Assembly (NCBI RefSeq): GCF_900116375.1
Contig: NZ_UETB01000004.1
Location: 62,001 to 126,000, forward strand
Length of the DNA stretch: 64,000 nucleotides
Direction: 5' to 3'
DNA from: Georgenia satyanarayanai
Lineage (GTDB): Bacteria > Actinomycetota > Actinomycetes > Actinomycetales > Actinomycetaceae
Positions 55,853-62,673 of the stretch are shown in pieces (the stretch's first letter is position 1; each line of letters begins with the position of its first letter). Made by a program: the position numbers and the translations under genes. The notes under the pieces are model-generated. The model did not search any database. It had not been told where the DNA came from and was given only the letters and a program-made list of their open reading frames with translations.

Positions 55853-56199
55853 CGGACGGCCCTGGGGAACATGCCGCGGGTGCGTGCCCGCTGACGTGCG
55901 AGCCGGATCGCGGACGGCAGGTTGTTCCTGCGGCGGCCTTCGTTGAGCTGGTCGTCGGCGTCGAGGGTGTCGAGGGTGAGGCGGACTTCTGTGTGCTCGG
56001 CGAACCCGGCGCAGTCGCAGTGCTGGCATTCGGTGTCGGGGCCGGTGTGGTCATCGAGGGGGTGGTCGCAGTAGCAGGGCTCGATCTCGCGGTCCTCGGG
56101 CTCGGGCGCCACGTAGGTGCGGGGGCGCCGGTCGAGCTGGGAGACGAACGCGGCCACGTTGTTGTGGTGGGCGGTGACGGCGGGGTCGGTGGCGGTCAT
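55849..56199 (-). CDS. 116-aa Cys/His-rich early protein
   Basis: Contains CYCDHPLDDHTGP and CQHCDCAGF, which can form one or two zinc sites, after a helix with SQLDRRPRTYV. The C-terminus is basic. ATG 56199; tightly packed in the operon. The family is not recognised. Confidence 0.6.
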   Translation of the reverse strand: MTATDPAVTAHHNNVAAFVSQLDRRPRTYVAPEPEDREIEPCYCDHPLDDHTGPDTECQHCDCAGFAEHTEVRLTLDTLDADDQLNEGRRRNNLPSAIRLARQRARTRGMFPRAVR

Positions 56200-56426
56200 C
56201 GGTCGTTTTCCTTGGTGAAGGTCATGACGAGTGCGAGGCGTGCCACGAGTCCGATACCGGTCCCGGCGATGACGGCGGGCCAGATGGTGCCGTCGGCAGT
56301 GCAGATGCCGACCGTGCAGAGAGCAACGGCGACGGCGAGGGTGATGAGGCGGCCGAGCATGGGGGCCTCGGGGGCGGGGCGGCCGTAGAGGCTGTCAGGT
56401 GCGTGCCCGAACTCGGTGTCAGCCAC
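56196..56426 (-). CDS. 76-aa membrane protein
   Basis: Two hydrophobic segments (LGRLITLAVAVALCTVGI and WPAVIAGTGIGLVARLAL) after a hydrophilic start. GTG 56426 overlaps the preceding stop by 8 nt. Small membrane proteins of this type occur among early genes; function unknown. Confidence 0.55.
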   Translation of the reverse strand: MADTEFGHAPDSLYGRPAPEAPMLGRLITLAVAVALCTVGICTADGTIWPAVIAGTGIGLVARLALVMTFTKENDR

Positions 56427-56568
56427 GACGGGCCTCCTCGGTGGTGTCGCGAGAGCGGGCGGGGAGGAGCTCGGCGAGGACGTCGGGGTCGATGTCGTCG
56501 AGGCCGGACAGGGCGCGGGGGTCGCCGTCACCGCGGTCGAGGTCGCGGATCGCGTGGAGGAGGCCCAT
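56419..56568 (-). CDS. 49-aa small early protein
   Basis: Acidic and helical (LLHAIRDLDRGDGD, DDIDPDVLAELLPAR). ATG 56568 overlaps the TGA of the upstream gene. No family is recognised; support comes from operon packing. Confidence 0.5.
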   Translation of the reverse strand: MGLLHAIRDLDRGDGDPRALSGLDDIDPDVLAELLPARSRDTTEEARRG

Positions 56569-56858
56569 CACGCACCACCCGTCGTGCTGCCGGCGCTGGC
56601 GGATGCGGCGGCCCACGCGGCGAGGACCTCACCGGTGAGGTCGGGGCGGCCCTGTTCGTACAGCCAGGCGGCATCGGCGAGCGTGAACTGCATGAGCGCC
56701 GGGATGTGGGGGTGGTCGGCGCTCTCGACGATGGCACGGAGTGCACTGTCGGCGACGCGCCGCAGCGGGTCATCGCTCGGGACGGGCACGGGACGGGACG
56801 CGCGGGGCGCGGCCGGATCGAAGCTGTGTGGCGTCGGCGACGTCTGTGTCGGGTTCAT
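56568..56858 (-). CDS. 96-aa early protein
   Basis: A Pro/Thr-rich N-terminus then a helical domain (DPLRRVADSALRAIVESADH, PALMQFTLADAAWLYEQGRPDLTGEVLAAW). ATG 56858 has GGAG 9 nt upstream. Unknown function. Confidence 0.55.
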   Translation of the reverse strand: MNPTQTSPTPHSFDPAAPRASRPVPVPSDDPLRRVADSALRAIVESADHPHIPALMQFTLADAAWLYEQGRPDLTGEVLAAWAAASASAGSTTGGA

Positions 56859-56935
56859 GGGAGGCTTCTCCTTGTCTGGTGGCCCGTCGCTCGGCTGTGG
56901 TGGTTGTGGCGAGCGGGCCACTGGTCTGTCTCGGG

Positions 56936-57160
56936 TCAGGCGGGGCGGCGTCCGCGCCGGCGCCTGTCAGTGGCGAGGCGGTCCCCGCCGGTCTGCTGCT
57001 TCTTCCACTGCTCGATGTCGGCGCGGGAGAACCGGCGGTAGCGGCCCGCCTTCCACGAAGGGATACGTCCCTCGCGTGCTGCCTGCTCGACCCACGACTT
57101 CGGGACACGGAGCAGAAGCGCGACCTCGCCGCTGAGGAGCACGTCGTCGTTGGTAGCCAT
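56936..57160 (-). CDS. Excisionase/MerR-like HTH protein
   Basis: A 74-aa protein of the HTH_17/excisionase type: LLSGEVALLLRVPKSWVEQAAREGRIPSWKAGRYRRFSRADIEQW, where helix-turn-helix and the basic wing (GRYRRF) are clear, followed by a basic tail. It probably acts as excisionase or as an early regulator. It is placed soon after the Cro-like gene in the leftward operon. ATG 57160. Confidence 0.8.
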   Translation of the reverse strand: MATNDDVLLSGEVALLLRVPKSWVEQAAREGRIPSWKAGRYRRFSRADIEQWKKQQTGGDRLATDRRRRGRRPA

Positions 57161-57161
57161 G

Positions 57162-57206
57162 TCAGGCGATCCCCTGGCGAAACCACCCGCGCAGTGCGTC
57201 GGACAT
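57162..57206 (-). CDS. Possible 14-codon leader ORF
   Basis: ATG 57206 shares a base with the stop of the Cro-like gene and reads SDALRGWFRQGIA, ending 1 nt before the excisionase start. It may only couple translation of the two genes. Confidence 0.25.
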   Translation of the reverse strand: MSDALRGWFRQGIA

Positions 57207-57511
57207 CAGACAGCCTCCGTCCATGCGCGAGGCACGTAGTCGGTCGTGATGGATCCCGACGGGAGCCCGTAGGCGCCGGCGATGAGGTCGAGCATCTGCT
57301 GCGATGCGCCCCTGTGACCGTTCTCGATGGCAGAGATGCCTCCGCGGGTCGGGGGCTTGACCTCAGGAGGCAGTTCCTCCGAGATGCGATCGATCAGCTG
57401 ATCGATCGTGAGCCCGGCGACCGCGCGAAGGGCCGCAAGTGGGACATGGGGCGGTGTCACGCGCCGCCGTGCGGTTTCGTACTTCGATTGAAGCATCGAT
57501 GCTGTGGTCAT
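57206..57511 (-). CDS. XRE-family regulator, Cro-like
   Basis: A 101-aa DNA-binding protein. LAALRAVAGLTIDQLIDRISEELP, RGGISAIENGHRGASQQMLDLIAGAYGL are the helices of a lambda-repressor-type HTH. It is the first gene of the leftward early operon and is divergent from the CI-like gene across a 167-bp operator region. ATG 57511 is taken; in-frame upstream ATGs would extend into the operators. Confidence 0.82.
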   Translation of the reverse strand: MTTASMLQSKYETARRRVTPPHVPLAALRAVAGLTIDQLIDRISEELPPEVKPPTRGGISAIENGHRGASQQMLDLIAGAYGLPSGSITTDYVPRAWTEAV

Positions 57512-57678
57512 GCTTCGAAGATAGGGCAAACCCAAGTGCAACGCAAGGACGGTTGGGGGCAAACTTGCTCCGACCTGCAGAACCACAGCGCTGTAGTCCA
57601 AGGACGGCACTGCTCACGCTGGTGTCGTTTGCCTCGGAGCGCTTGGGTTTGCCAAAGATGTCGGGCAGGCTTTGGTGC
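57512..57678. promoter_or_regulatory. Divergent immunity promoters with GGCAAAC operators
   Basis: The region between the Cro-like and CI-like genes. GGCAAACCCAAG at 57525-57536 has its exact inverse at 57642-57653; further half-sites GGCAAAC (57558-57564) and GTTTGCC (57627-57633) lie between. Two copies per promoter arm, in opposite orientation, fit a repressor/Cro switch. Confidence 0.7.
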
Positions 57679-58533
57679 ATGTCATCCGACCTCAAGCGCT
57701 TCGCGCGGATCGTCCTCGACCGGCGCAACACTCTCGGCCTCTCGCAGGTCGACGTGTGGCGCGCCGGCGGGCCATCGAACAGCACCCTCACAAAGATCGA
57801 GGGTGGCCTTCCGCCTGAGCCTTCGAACGCCACACTTAGGAAACTCGACGTCGGCCTACAGTGGACGCCTGGCTCTGCACGGTCAGCCCTGTCGGGCGGG
57901 GACCCCACGCCCCTGATACAGGAGCCGCGGCCGTTCCGCGAGACGCCCCGACTGCCCGCCGACGAGGTGCAGGTTGATTACGCGGCGAGATGGCTGCACG
58001 AGCGCATGGCCGAACTGAGTCGATCCAGCCAGACCATGGACGACGCTCGAGCCATCGCGACTGAGATGTTGGAGCTCCAGACTGAGACTGAGTTGTTCGT
58101 GAAAGCGATCGAGCGAGCGATCGAACTCGAGACGCCTCGCGAAGACGTGGAGCAGGCGATCGTGGGCGCGATGGCGCTCTACATGGGAAGCGGCGCCTAC
58201 GGCGCGCTGTCTCGCACTGACTCCTCTGCGGCGATGCGCATCATCAACCGCCTCGGGGAACTGCGGTCGGTCAACGACCAGCGTCCAAACTCGCCGAGTG
58301 CGTTCGCAGTGCTCACAGGCCGAATCAATCGAAAAGAAGGTGAGTCCGGTGGCAACACCGCCCCCAGAACCGAGGCCGGCGGTGCCGGCAACGATGTCCA
58401 CACCCTGAGCCGGCACGATCAAGTGGCAACCCTTGACCTGTCACGGGTTGCACGCCCCGGCACTCCCGGGAACATGCCCGACACCATCACCGGTGAGGAG
58501 TCCCAGGACTCGGGGAACGACGACCCTGCATGA
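57679..58533 (+). CDS. CI-like repressor with XRE HTH
   Basis: A 284-aa protein. Residues about 5-65 are an XRE HTH (FARIVLDRRNTLGLSQVDVWRAGG, TLTKIEGG, TLRKLDVGLQW). The remainder is helical with a coiled region (MLELQTETELFVKAIERAIELE) and a hydrophilic Ser/Asn/Gly-rich tail. There is no LexA-type Ser/Lys peptidase, so cleavage would need another factor such as ImmA/IrrE. Start ATG 57679 has AGG about 12 nt upstream. The stop overlaps the DUF3800 ATG (ATGA). Confidence 0.75.
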   Translation: MSSDLKRFARIVLDRRNTLGLSQVDVWRAGGPSNSTLTKIEGGLPPEPSNATLRKLDVGLQWTPGSARSALSGGDPTPLIQEPRPFRETPRLPADEVQVDYAARWLHERMAELSRSSQTMDDARAIATEMLELQTETELFVKAIERAIELETPREDVEQAIVGAMALYMGSGAYGALSRTDSSAAMRIINRLGELRSVNDQRPNSPSAFAVLTGRINRKEGESGGNTAPRTEAGGAGNDVHTLSRHDQVATLDLSRVARPGTPGNMPDTITGEESQDSGNDDPA

Positions 58534-59189
58534 CCGGTCGCGACATCTTTGTCTACGCAGACGAGACGGGGAACCTCGACTACGGCGGAGCAGGCAAACA
58601 GGGCGCCAGCCCGTACTTCGGCTTCGGGACCGCCATCTTCGACGGCGACCACAGCGTGGAGATGTGGGACGGCCACGTCCTGCGGACCAGCCTCGCTGGT
58701 CGTGGTCACGACATGGCCAACGGGTTCCACGCGAAGGACGACCTGTGGGAGGTCCGCAATGGCATGTTCGCGCTCCTTCGCACGCAGGAGCCTCGGATCG
58801 ACACGACCTTCCTGTTGAAGGCGAACGCCTACCCCAACGTGAAGGCCGCCGGCGAGATGCGGCTGTACAAGATGGCCTGGTACCTCCACCTCAAGTACAT
58901 CTGCCAGAACGTCACCACGACCGACGATCGCCTCTACGTGATCGTCGGCTCGATGGGCACTAAGAAGCGCAAGGTCGCGGCTCAGGAGGCCGTCGCCGAC
59001 GTGTGCAACCAGATGCATCGCGACATCACCCTCTGTATCTGGCCCGCGGCCACAACCTGGGGCCTGCAGGTCGCCGACTACGCGCTATGGGCCGTTCACC
59101 GGCGACTCGTGGGAGGCAAGCTCACAAACTACGAGGAGGATGTGGAGCCGCTGGTGAAGTCGATCTTCCGACCATGGGGCACGGCATAA
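58530..59189 (+). CDS. DUF3800 domain protein, coupled to repressor
   Basis: A 219-aa protein. FVYADETGNLDY (the D-E-S/T-G signature), then GFHAKDDLWEVR, YVIVGSMGTKK and LQVADYALWAVHRR at the C-terminus, where the Gln/Asp pair is conserved, define DUF3800, which is predicted to have an RNase-H-like fold. Members are often found in phages and near defence genes. ATG 58530 overlaps the repressor stop, so it is made in the lysogen. It may be a nuclease that blocks other phages; this is inference. Confidence 0.8.
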   Translation: MTGRDIFVYADETGNLDYGGAGKQGASPYFGFGTAIFDGDHSVEMWDGHVLRTSLAGRGHDMANGFHAKDDLWEVRNGMFALLRTQEPRIDTTFLLKANAYPNVKAAGEMRLYKMAWYLHLKYICQNVTTTDDRLYVIVGSMGTKKRKVAAQEAVADVCNQMHRDITLCIWPAATTWGLQVADYALWAVHRRLVGGKLTNYEEDVEPLVKSIFRPWGTA

Positions 59190-59373
59190 AAATGGCCGGC
59201 TATCCACAAGGGGAAGAGATCACTCTGACCTCTTGTCGCCGGCAAGTCCAGCATGTCACAACTGGGCACCACTTGTCATGGCTTGGCGCCACTTGTCGCG
59301 ACACGGCGCTGCCCAGCCTGGCTTAGCGCTGCTCAGCGTTGCATGTCGGACCTCACGTCTACGGTTGCCGATC

Positions 59374-59784
59374 ATGTGGCATCCCTGGCGTCGGCTCCGT
59401 GCCCTCACGCACGTCGACCTGCATTAGCGCCCTCTTGACGGGCTCCTCGGCGCCACCAACGGCCGGGACCTCATCGTCATGGACCCGCGCCAGTCCCAGG
59501 TTCAGCGGCGTTGCACGATCGCCCACGAGGTCGCCCACATCGAGCTCGGCCACACCGGCGGGTGCACCCCGTTCGAGGAGGAAGCGGCACGCCGGCACGC
59601 GGCACGCCGGCTCATCGCCATGCCGGACCTCCTCGACGTCCTGTGCTGGACGGAGGAACTCGAGGAGGCCGCGGACGAGCTGTGGGTAGACCTCGACACG
59701 CTCAAGGCGCGCCTCGACGCGCTGACGGCGGGGGAGCGCGCCGCGCTGTGCGACCTCTACGAGCGATTGGACCGCGGGGCCTAG
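59374..59784 (+). pseudogene. ImmA/IrrE metallopeptidase interrupted by amber codon
   Basis: In-frame from ATG 59374 the protein reads MWHPWRRLRALTHVDLH, then TAG at 59425-59427, then RPLDGLLGATNGRD and the peptidase core CTIAHEVAHIELGH with HExxH. The part before the stop has the normal ImmA/IrrE N-terminus, so the gene is full length (about 135 codons) apart from one codon. Restart at ATG 59479 would make a 101-aa form with HExxH but without its first third. It shares the CTAG stop at 59781-59784 with the integrase. The 184-nt gap before it (59190-59373) has two CCACTTGTC repeats and no gene. Confidence 0.75.
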
Positions 59785-60974
59785 GCCTCGAGCTCGGGCA
59801 GGGCCCCGACCATCGACAGGGCAGCGGCGCGCGCGGCGCCCGCGTGCGCGTCCGGGGCGAGGTGCCCGTAGATGTCGCTGGTGGTCTTGATGGACTCGTG
59901 CCCCAGGCGGCGCTGCACGACCGTGAGCGGGATCCCGGCCCTGATGAGGTTCGAGGCGTGCGAGTGGCGCAGCGAGTGCAGGTCTGGGCGCTTCGTGATG
60001 CCCGACGCCTCCACGGCCCGCTGCCACACCCGGGGGCGGAACGCCTGCTCCCACACTCTGCCGCCGCCCTGTGCGGTGAATGCGAACTCCACCGGTCGGC
60101 GCCCGGCCAGATGGTCGCGCAGGAGGTCTACGAGGGGGCCCTCGATGGAGATGGTGCGTAACGCGCGCCTCGACTTCGGGGCGCCCAGGTAGTCGCCCTG
60201 CTCACCGCGCTTCCACGCCTGCCGCACGTGCACCAGGCCTTGGTCGCCATCGAGTTCGATGGACCCGACGAGGAGCGCGGTGGCCTCACCCCACCGCATG
60301 CCGGTGCCGTACAGGGTGGCGACGAGCGGCCGGTAGTGGTGGGGGATGTGGGCGTAGATGGCGGTGAACTCGTCCGGGAGGAGGAACACGCGGCCACGGT
60401 CGGCGTGGTCGGAGGGGACGCGGATGCCGCGGGCCACGTTCCCGGGCACGTGCCCGTCCTCGACGGCCGAGGCGAGCACGGCGGACAGGAGGGAGTGGGC
60501 GTTGCGGATCGACTTGGGGGAGTAGGTCACCGCGGCCGGCTCGGCGTGGCCTGCGCGGGAGGCGCGCACGCGGGCGCGGCGGGACCGGTCGGTCTCCTGG
60601 CCGCGCTGCCAGGTGATCCACTCGGTGACGTGGTCACGGGTGAGGGCGTCGAGGGGGTAGTCGCCCAGGCGGGGCAGCCAGGTGCGGGCGGCCTCGCGGC
60701 GGTACCCGGCGACGGTGCCGGGAGTGGCGTGGGCGGCGACCCGGCCAAGGTGGGTGTCCAGCTGCGTGGCGAGCGTGGGCGCGGTGGTGGTGCGGGAGCG
60801 GGCCTCGAGGATGGCGTACCCGGCGGCGGGGCCGTGGCGGTCGAGGATGTCTATGGCGTCCTGCGCTGCGGCGGCGGTGCCGTAGGTGAGGGGCTTCTGG
60901 CGGCCGTCTAGGCGGAAGACGACGCGGTAGGACGTCGATCCGTCGCGGTTGGTGCGGGTCTGTAGTGATGCCAT
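59781..60974 (-). CDS. int: Tyrosine integrase
   Basis: A 397-aa phage integrase. Residues about 5-60 form an arm-binding domain, 70-170 the SAM-like core-binding domain, and 195-385 the catalytic domain with Arg 227 (GTGMRWGE), Lys 267, His 333/Arg 336 (LHSLRHSH), His 359 (RRLGHES) and Tyr 369 (DIYGHL). It would recombine the 22-bp core in tRNA-His. It is placed next to attR, the normal place for this class. ATG 60974; its stop is shared with the ImmA gene. Confidence 0.96.
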   Translation of the reverse strand: MASLQTRTNRDGSTSYRVVFRLDGRQKPLTYGTAAAAQDAIDILDRHGPAAGYAILEARSRTTTAPTLATQLDTHLGRVAAHATPGTVAGYRREAARTWLPRLGDYPLDALTRDHVTEWITWQRGQETDRSRRARVRASRAGHAEPAAVTYSPKSIRNAHSLLSAVLASAVEDGHVPGNVARGIRVPSDHADRGRVFLLPDEFTAIYAHIPHHYRPLVATLYGTGMRWGEATALLVGSIELDGDQGLVHVRQAWKRGEQGDYLGAPKSRRALRTISIEGPLVDLLRDHLAGRRPVEFAFTAQGGGRVWEQAFRPRVWQRAVEASGITKRPDLHSLRHSHASNLIRAGIPLTVVQRRLGHESIKTTSDIYGHLAPDAHAGAARAAALSMVGALPELEA

Positions 60975-61031
60975 CGGGGCTCCTCCTGGGTGCTCCTGAC
61001 GGTCCTATCAGGCCCCTCAGACATCCCCGGT

Positions 61032-61050
61032 GTTACCCGGTGGTGTTACC
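61032..61050. promoter_or_regulatory. Two GTTACC direct repeats near attR
   Basis: GTTACC at 61032-61037 and 61045-61050 (each within GGTGTTACC, 13 bp apart), 50-65 bp inside attR and just ahead of int. The same hexamer makes up the palindrome near attL (13908-13925). Candidate integrase arm-type or excisionase sites. Confidence 0.5.
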
Positions 61051-61059
61051 TGAAAGAGA

Positions 61060-61095
61060 AGGACCGGCGGTTTCCCTTGGGATTCCGCCGGTCCT
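61060..61095. terminator. Hairpin just beyond attR, phage-supplied tRNA terminator
   Basis: An 11-bp perfect stem (61060-61070 with 61085-61095) with a 14-nt loop, directly downstream of tRNA-His. It replaces the original terminator at 13755-13782 that the prophage displaced. Confidence 0.75.
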
Positions 61096-61097
61096 AC

Positions 61098-61174
61098 TGG
61101 GGTGAGTGACGGGACTTGAACCCGCGACATCCGCGACCACAACGCGGCGCTCTACCAGCTGAGCTACACCCACC
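61098..61174 (-). tRNA. tRNA-His (GTG anticodon)
   Basis: A complete cloverleaf on the minus strand with acceptor stem GTGGGTG/CACTCAC, the extra G at -1 (61174) opposite discriminator C73 (61101), which marks tRNA-His, anticodon GTG at 61138-61140, and T-arm GGGTTCAAGTCCC. The 3' CCA is encoded (61100-61098). The 3' part, 61099-61120, lies inside the prophage core, so the functional gene is a host-phage hybrid. It is followed by the hairpin at 61060. Confidence 0.97.
61099..61120. repeat. attR, 22-bp core
   Basis: Identical to attL (13789-13810). It forms the 3' end of the intact tRNA-His gene, from the T loop to the CC of CCA. Confidence 0.95.
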
Positions 61175-61247
61175 ATGCACGCCTCAGCGAGGCGCAGCAG
61201 TCACCCACTGTAGCCGCTGGACCCCGGCGGTGTGGAATCCGGGTGGC

Positions 61248-61931
61248 TCAGGGGGCGGTGATGCGTGTCTCACCAGACCGCTCGGCCGCCTTCGCGGCCA
61301 GCGTCGCGACCTCGGCCGCGGTCGGGCTCGACGTCACCGCCTCGGCGGCAGCCTTGACCGTGGGCGTGTCCGGGCCCTCGCCCTGGGGCCACAGGACGGC
61401 GCGGTAGTAGCGCAGCTCGTCGATGCTCTCGAGGATGTCCGCCAGCGCCCGGTGACCACCGTGCTTCTGGGGGGAGTGGAAGTAGGCACGGGGGTACCAG
61501 CGGCGAGCCAGCTCCTTGATCGAGGACACGTCGATGATGCGGTAGTGCAGGTGCTCGACGAGCTGGGGCATGTCGCGCTCGAGGAAGGTGCGGTCGGTGC
61601 CCACCGAGTTGCCCGCCAGCGGTGCCTTGCGCGGCTCGGGCACCCAGCGGCGCACGTAGGCGAGGACCTGCTCCTGGGCGTCGGCCATCGTCAGCCCGGC
61701 GTCGAGCTCCTCGAGCAGACCGGAGGTCGTGTGCATCTCGCGCACGACGTCGCCCATCTGCTCCACGGCGCCGGCGGGCGGCGCGACGACGAGGTCGATC
61801 CCCGCGTCCACCGGCCGCAGCTCGGAGTCGGTGACGACGACGGCGACCTCGATGAGCGCGTCACGGCTGAGGTCCAGCCCGGTCATCTCGCAGTCGATCC
61901 AGACGATCGGGTCCTTGATGGTTGCAGGCAC
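61248..61931 (-). CDS. orn: Oligoribonuclease
   Basis: A 227-aa 3'-5' exoribonuclease of the DEDDh family that degrades short RNAs (2-5 nt). The motifs are WIDCEMTGLD (Exo I), AGNSVGTDRTFLERDMP (Exo II) and KHGGHRALADILESIDELRYY (Exo III with His). The C-terminal 45 residues are an extra helical tail. Located next to tRNA-His, as is common in actinobacteria. ATG 61931. Confidence 0.96.
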   Translation of the reverse strand: MPATIKDPIVWIDCEMTGLDLSRDALIEVAVVVTDSELRPVDAGIDLVVAPPAGAVEQMGDVVREMHTTSGLLEELDAGLTMADAQEQVLAYVRRWVPEPRKAPLAGNSVGTDRTFLERDMPQLVEHLHYRIIDVSSIKELARRWYPRAYFHSPQKHGGHRALADILESIDELRYYRAVLWPQGEGPDTPTVKAAAEAVTSSPTAAEVATLAAKAAERSGETRITAP

Positions 61932-61968
61932 CGTCCCACTCTAGGTGGACGTCTGCGAAAGCCACCCC

Positions 61969-61997
61969 TTGACCCGCATTGAACGAGCGTTTAATCA
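61969..61997 (+). promoter_or_regulatory. Promoter of the TetR/ABC operon, possibly autoregulated
   Basis: A -35-like TTGACC (61969-61974) and a -10-like TTTAATCA (61990-61997) directly ahead of the TetR ATGs. TTGAAC and GTTCAA half-sites around the start (61979 and 62010) could be the operator. Confidence 0.45.
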
Positions 61998-62005
61998 TGC
62001 TGAAC

Positions 62006-62662
62006 ATGAGTTCAACGCCCGGCGAGGAGCTCACCGCCCGCTCCCGGATCCTCCGTGCCGCCGTCCGCCGGTTCGCCGCGGACGGCATGGCGGCGCCACT
62101 GCGCGCGGTCGCCGCGGACGCCGGTGTGAGCGCGGGCCTGATCATCCACCACTTCGGCTCGCGCGACGGGCTGCGGGAGGCGTGCGACGCCCACGTCCTG
62201 GCGGTGGCCCGCGAGAACAAGGCCCCGGTGCTCGGCGGTGGCGGCGGAGCGGCGGCGATGCTCACGCAGCTGGCGCAGGTCGAGGGGTATGCGCCGGTGG
62301 TCGGTTACGTGCTGCGCCGGCTGCAGGCGGGCGGCCCACTGGCCACCCAGCTCGTCGACGGCTTCGTCGGCGACGCCGTCGAGTACCTCCGGCAGGGGGA
62401 GGCGGCCGGCGTCGTGCGGCCCAGCAGGTATCCCGAGGCCCGTGCGCGGGTCCTCACCGAGCAGGCGCTCGGCGCCCTGCTCCTCCAGCTGCCCGCCCAG
62501 CAGGAGCACCTCGACCTCGACGAGCTGCCCGCCTGGCTGCGCGCCTACTCCGAGCGCATCGTCGGCCCGCTCCTCGAGGTCTACACCGAGCCGTTGCTCA
62601 CCGACCGGTCCCTGCTCGACTCCTACGTCGAGAGCCGCACCGGCCACACACCCGAACCCTGA
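62006..62662 (+). CDS. TetR-family transcriptional regulator
   Basis: A 218-aa regulator. The N-terminal HTH (RSRILRAAVRRFAADGMAAPLRAVAADAGVSAGLIIHHFGSRDGLREACD) is typical; the C-terminal part is helical and binds an unknown ligand. It probably represses the ABC exporter genes 12 nt downstream. Starts at ATG 62006 or 61997, without a clear Shine-Dalgarno; the promoter just upstream suggests a leaderless mRNA. Confidence 0.88.
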   Translation: MSSTPGEELTARSRILRAAVRRFAADGMAAPLRAVAADAGVSAGLIIHHFGSRDGLREACDAHVLAVARENKAPVLGGGGGAAAMLTQLAQVEGYAPVVGYVLRRLQAGGPLATQLVDGFVGDAVEYLRQGEAAGVVRPSRYPEARARVLTEQALGALLLQLPAQQEHLDLDELPAWLRAYSERIVGPLLEVYTEPLLTDRSLLDSYVESRTGHTPEP

Positions 62663-62673
62663 CAGGAGACACG

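Larger units (their letters stand above)
13789..61120. mobile_element. Integrated siphovirus-type prophage in tRNA-His
   Basis: The element is 47.3 kb, flanked by a 22-bp perfect direct repeat (13789-13810 and 61099-61120) that is the 3' end of tRNA-His. It holds a tyrosine integrase next to attR, an immunity region, replication genes and a complete set of packaging, head, tail and lysis genes in siphovirus order, plus tail fibres next to attL. All morphogenesis genes that I can recognise are intact. The clear defect is an amber codon in the ImmA/IrrE gene (59425). Host genes resume with lytTR on the left and orn on the right. Confidence 0.96.

Noticed and set aside
57439-57678. Longer repressor start upstream of 57679
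   Set aside because: The frame extends through the operator region and over the Cro-like gene start; MSSDLKRFARIV begins the HTH and fits the family.
59190-59373. Small gene between DUF3800 and ImmA
   Set aside because: Two short frames exist but lack ribosome sites and show no protein-like composition; the repeats there (CCACTTGTC, twice) are too few to name.
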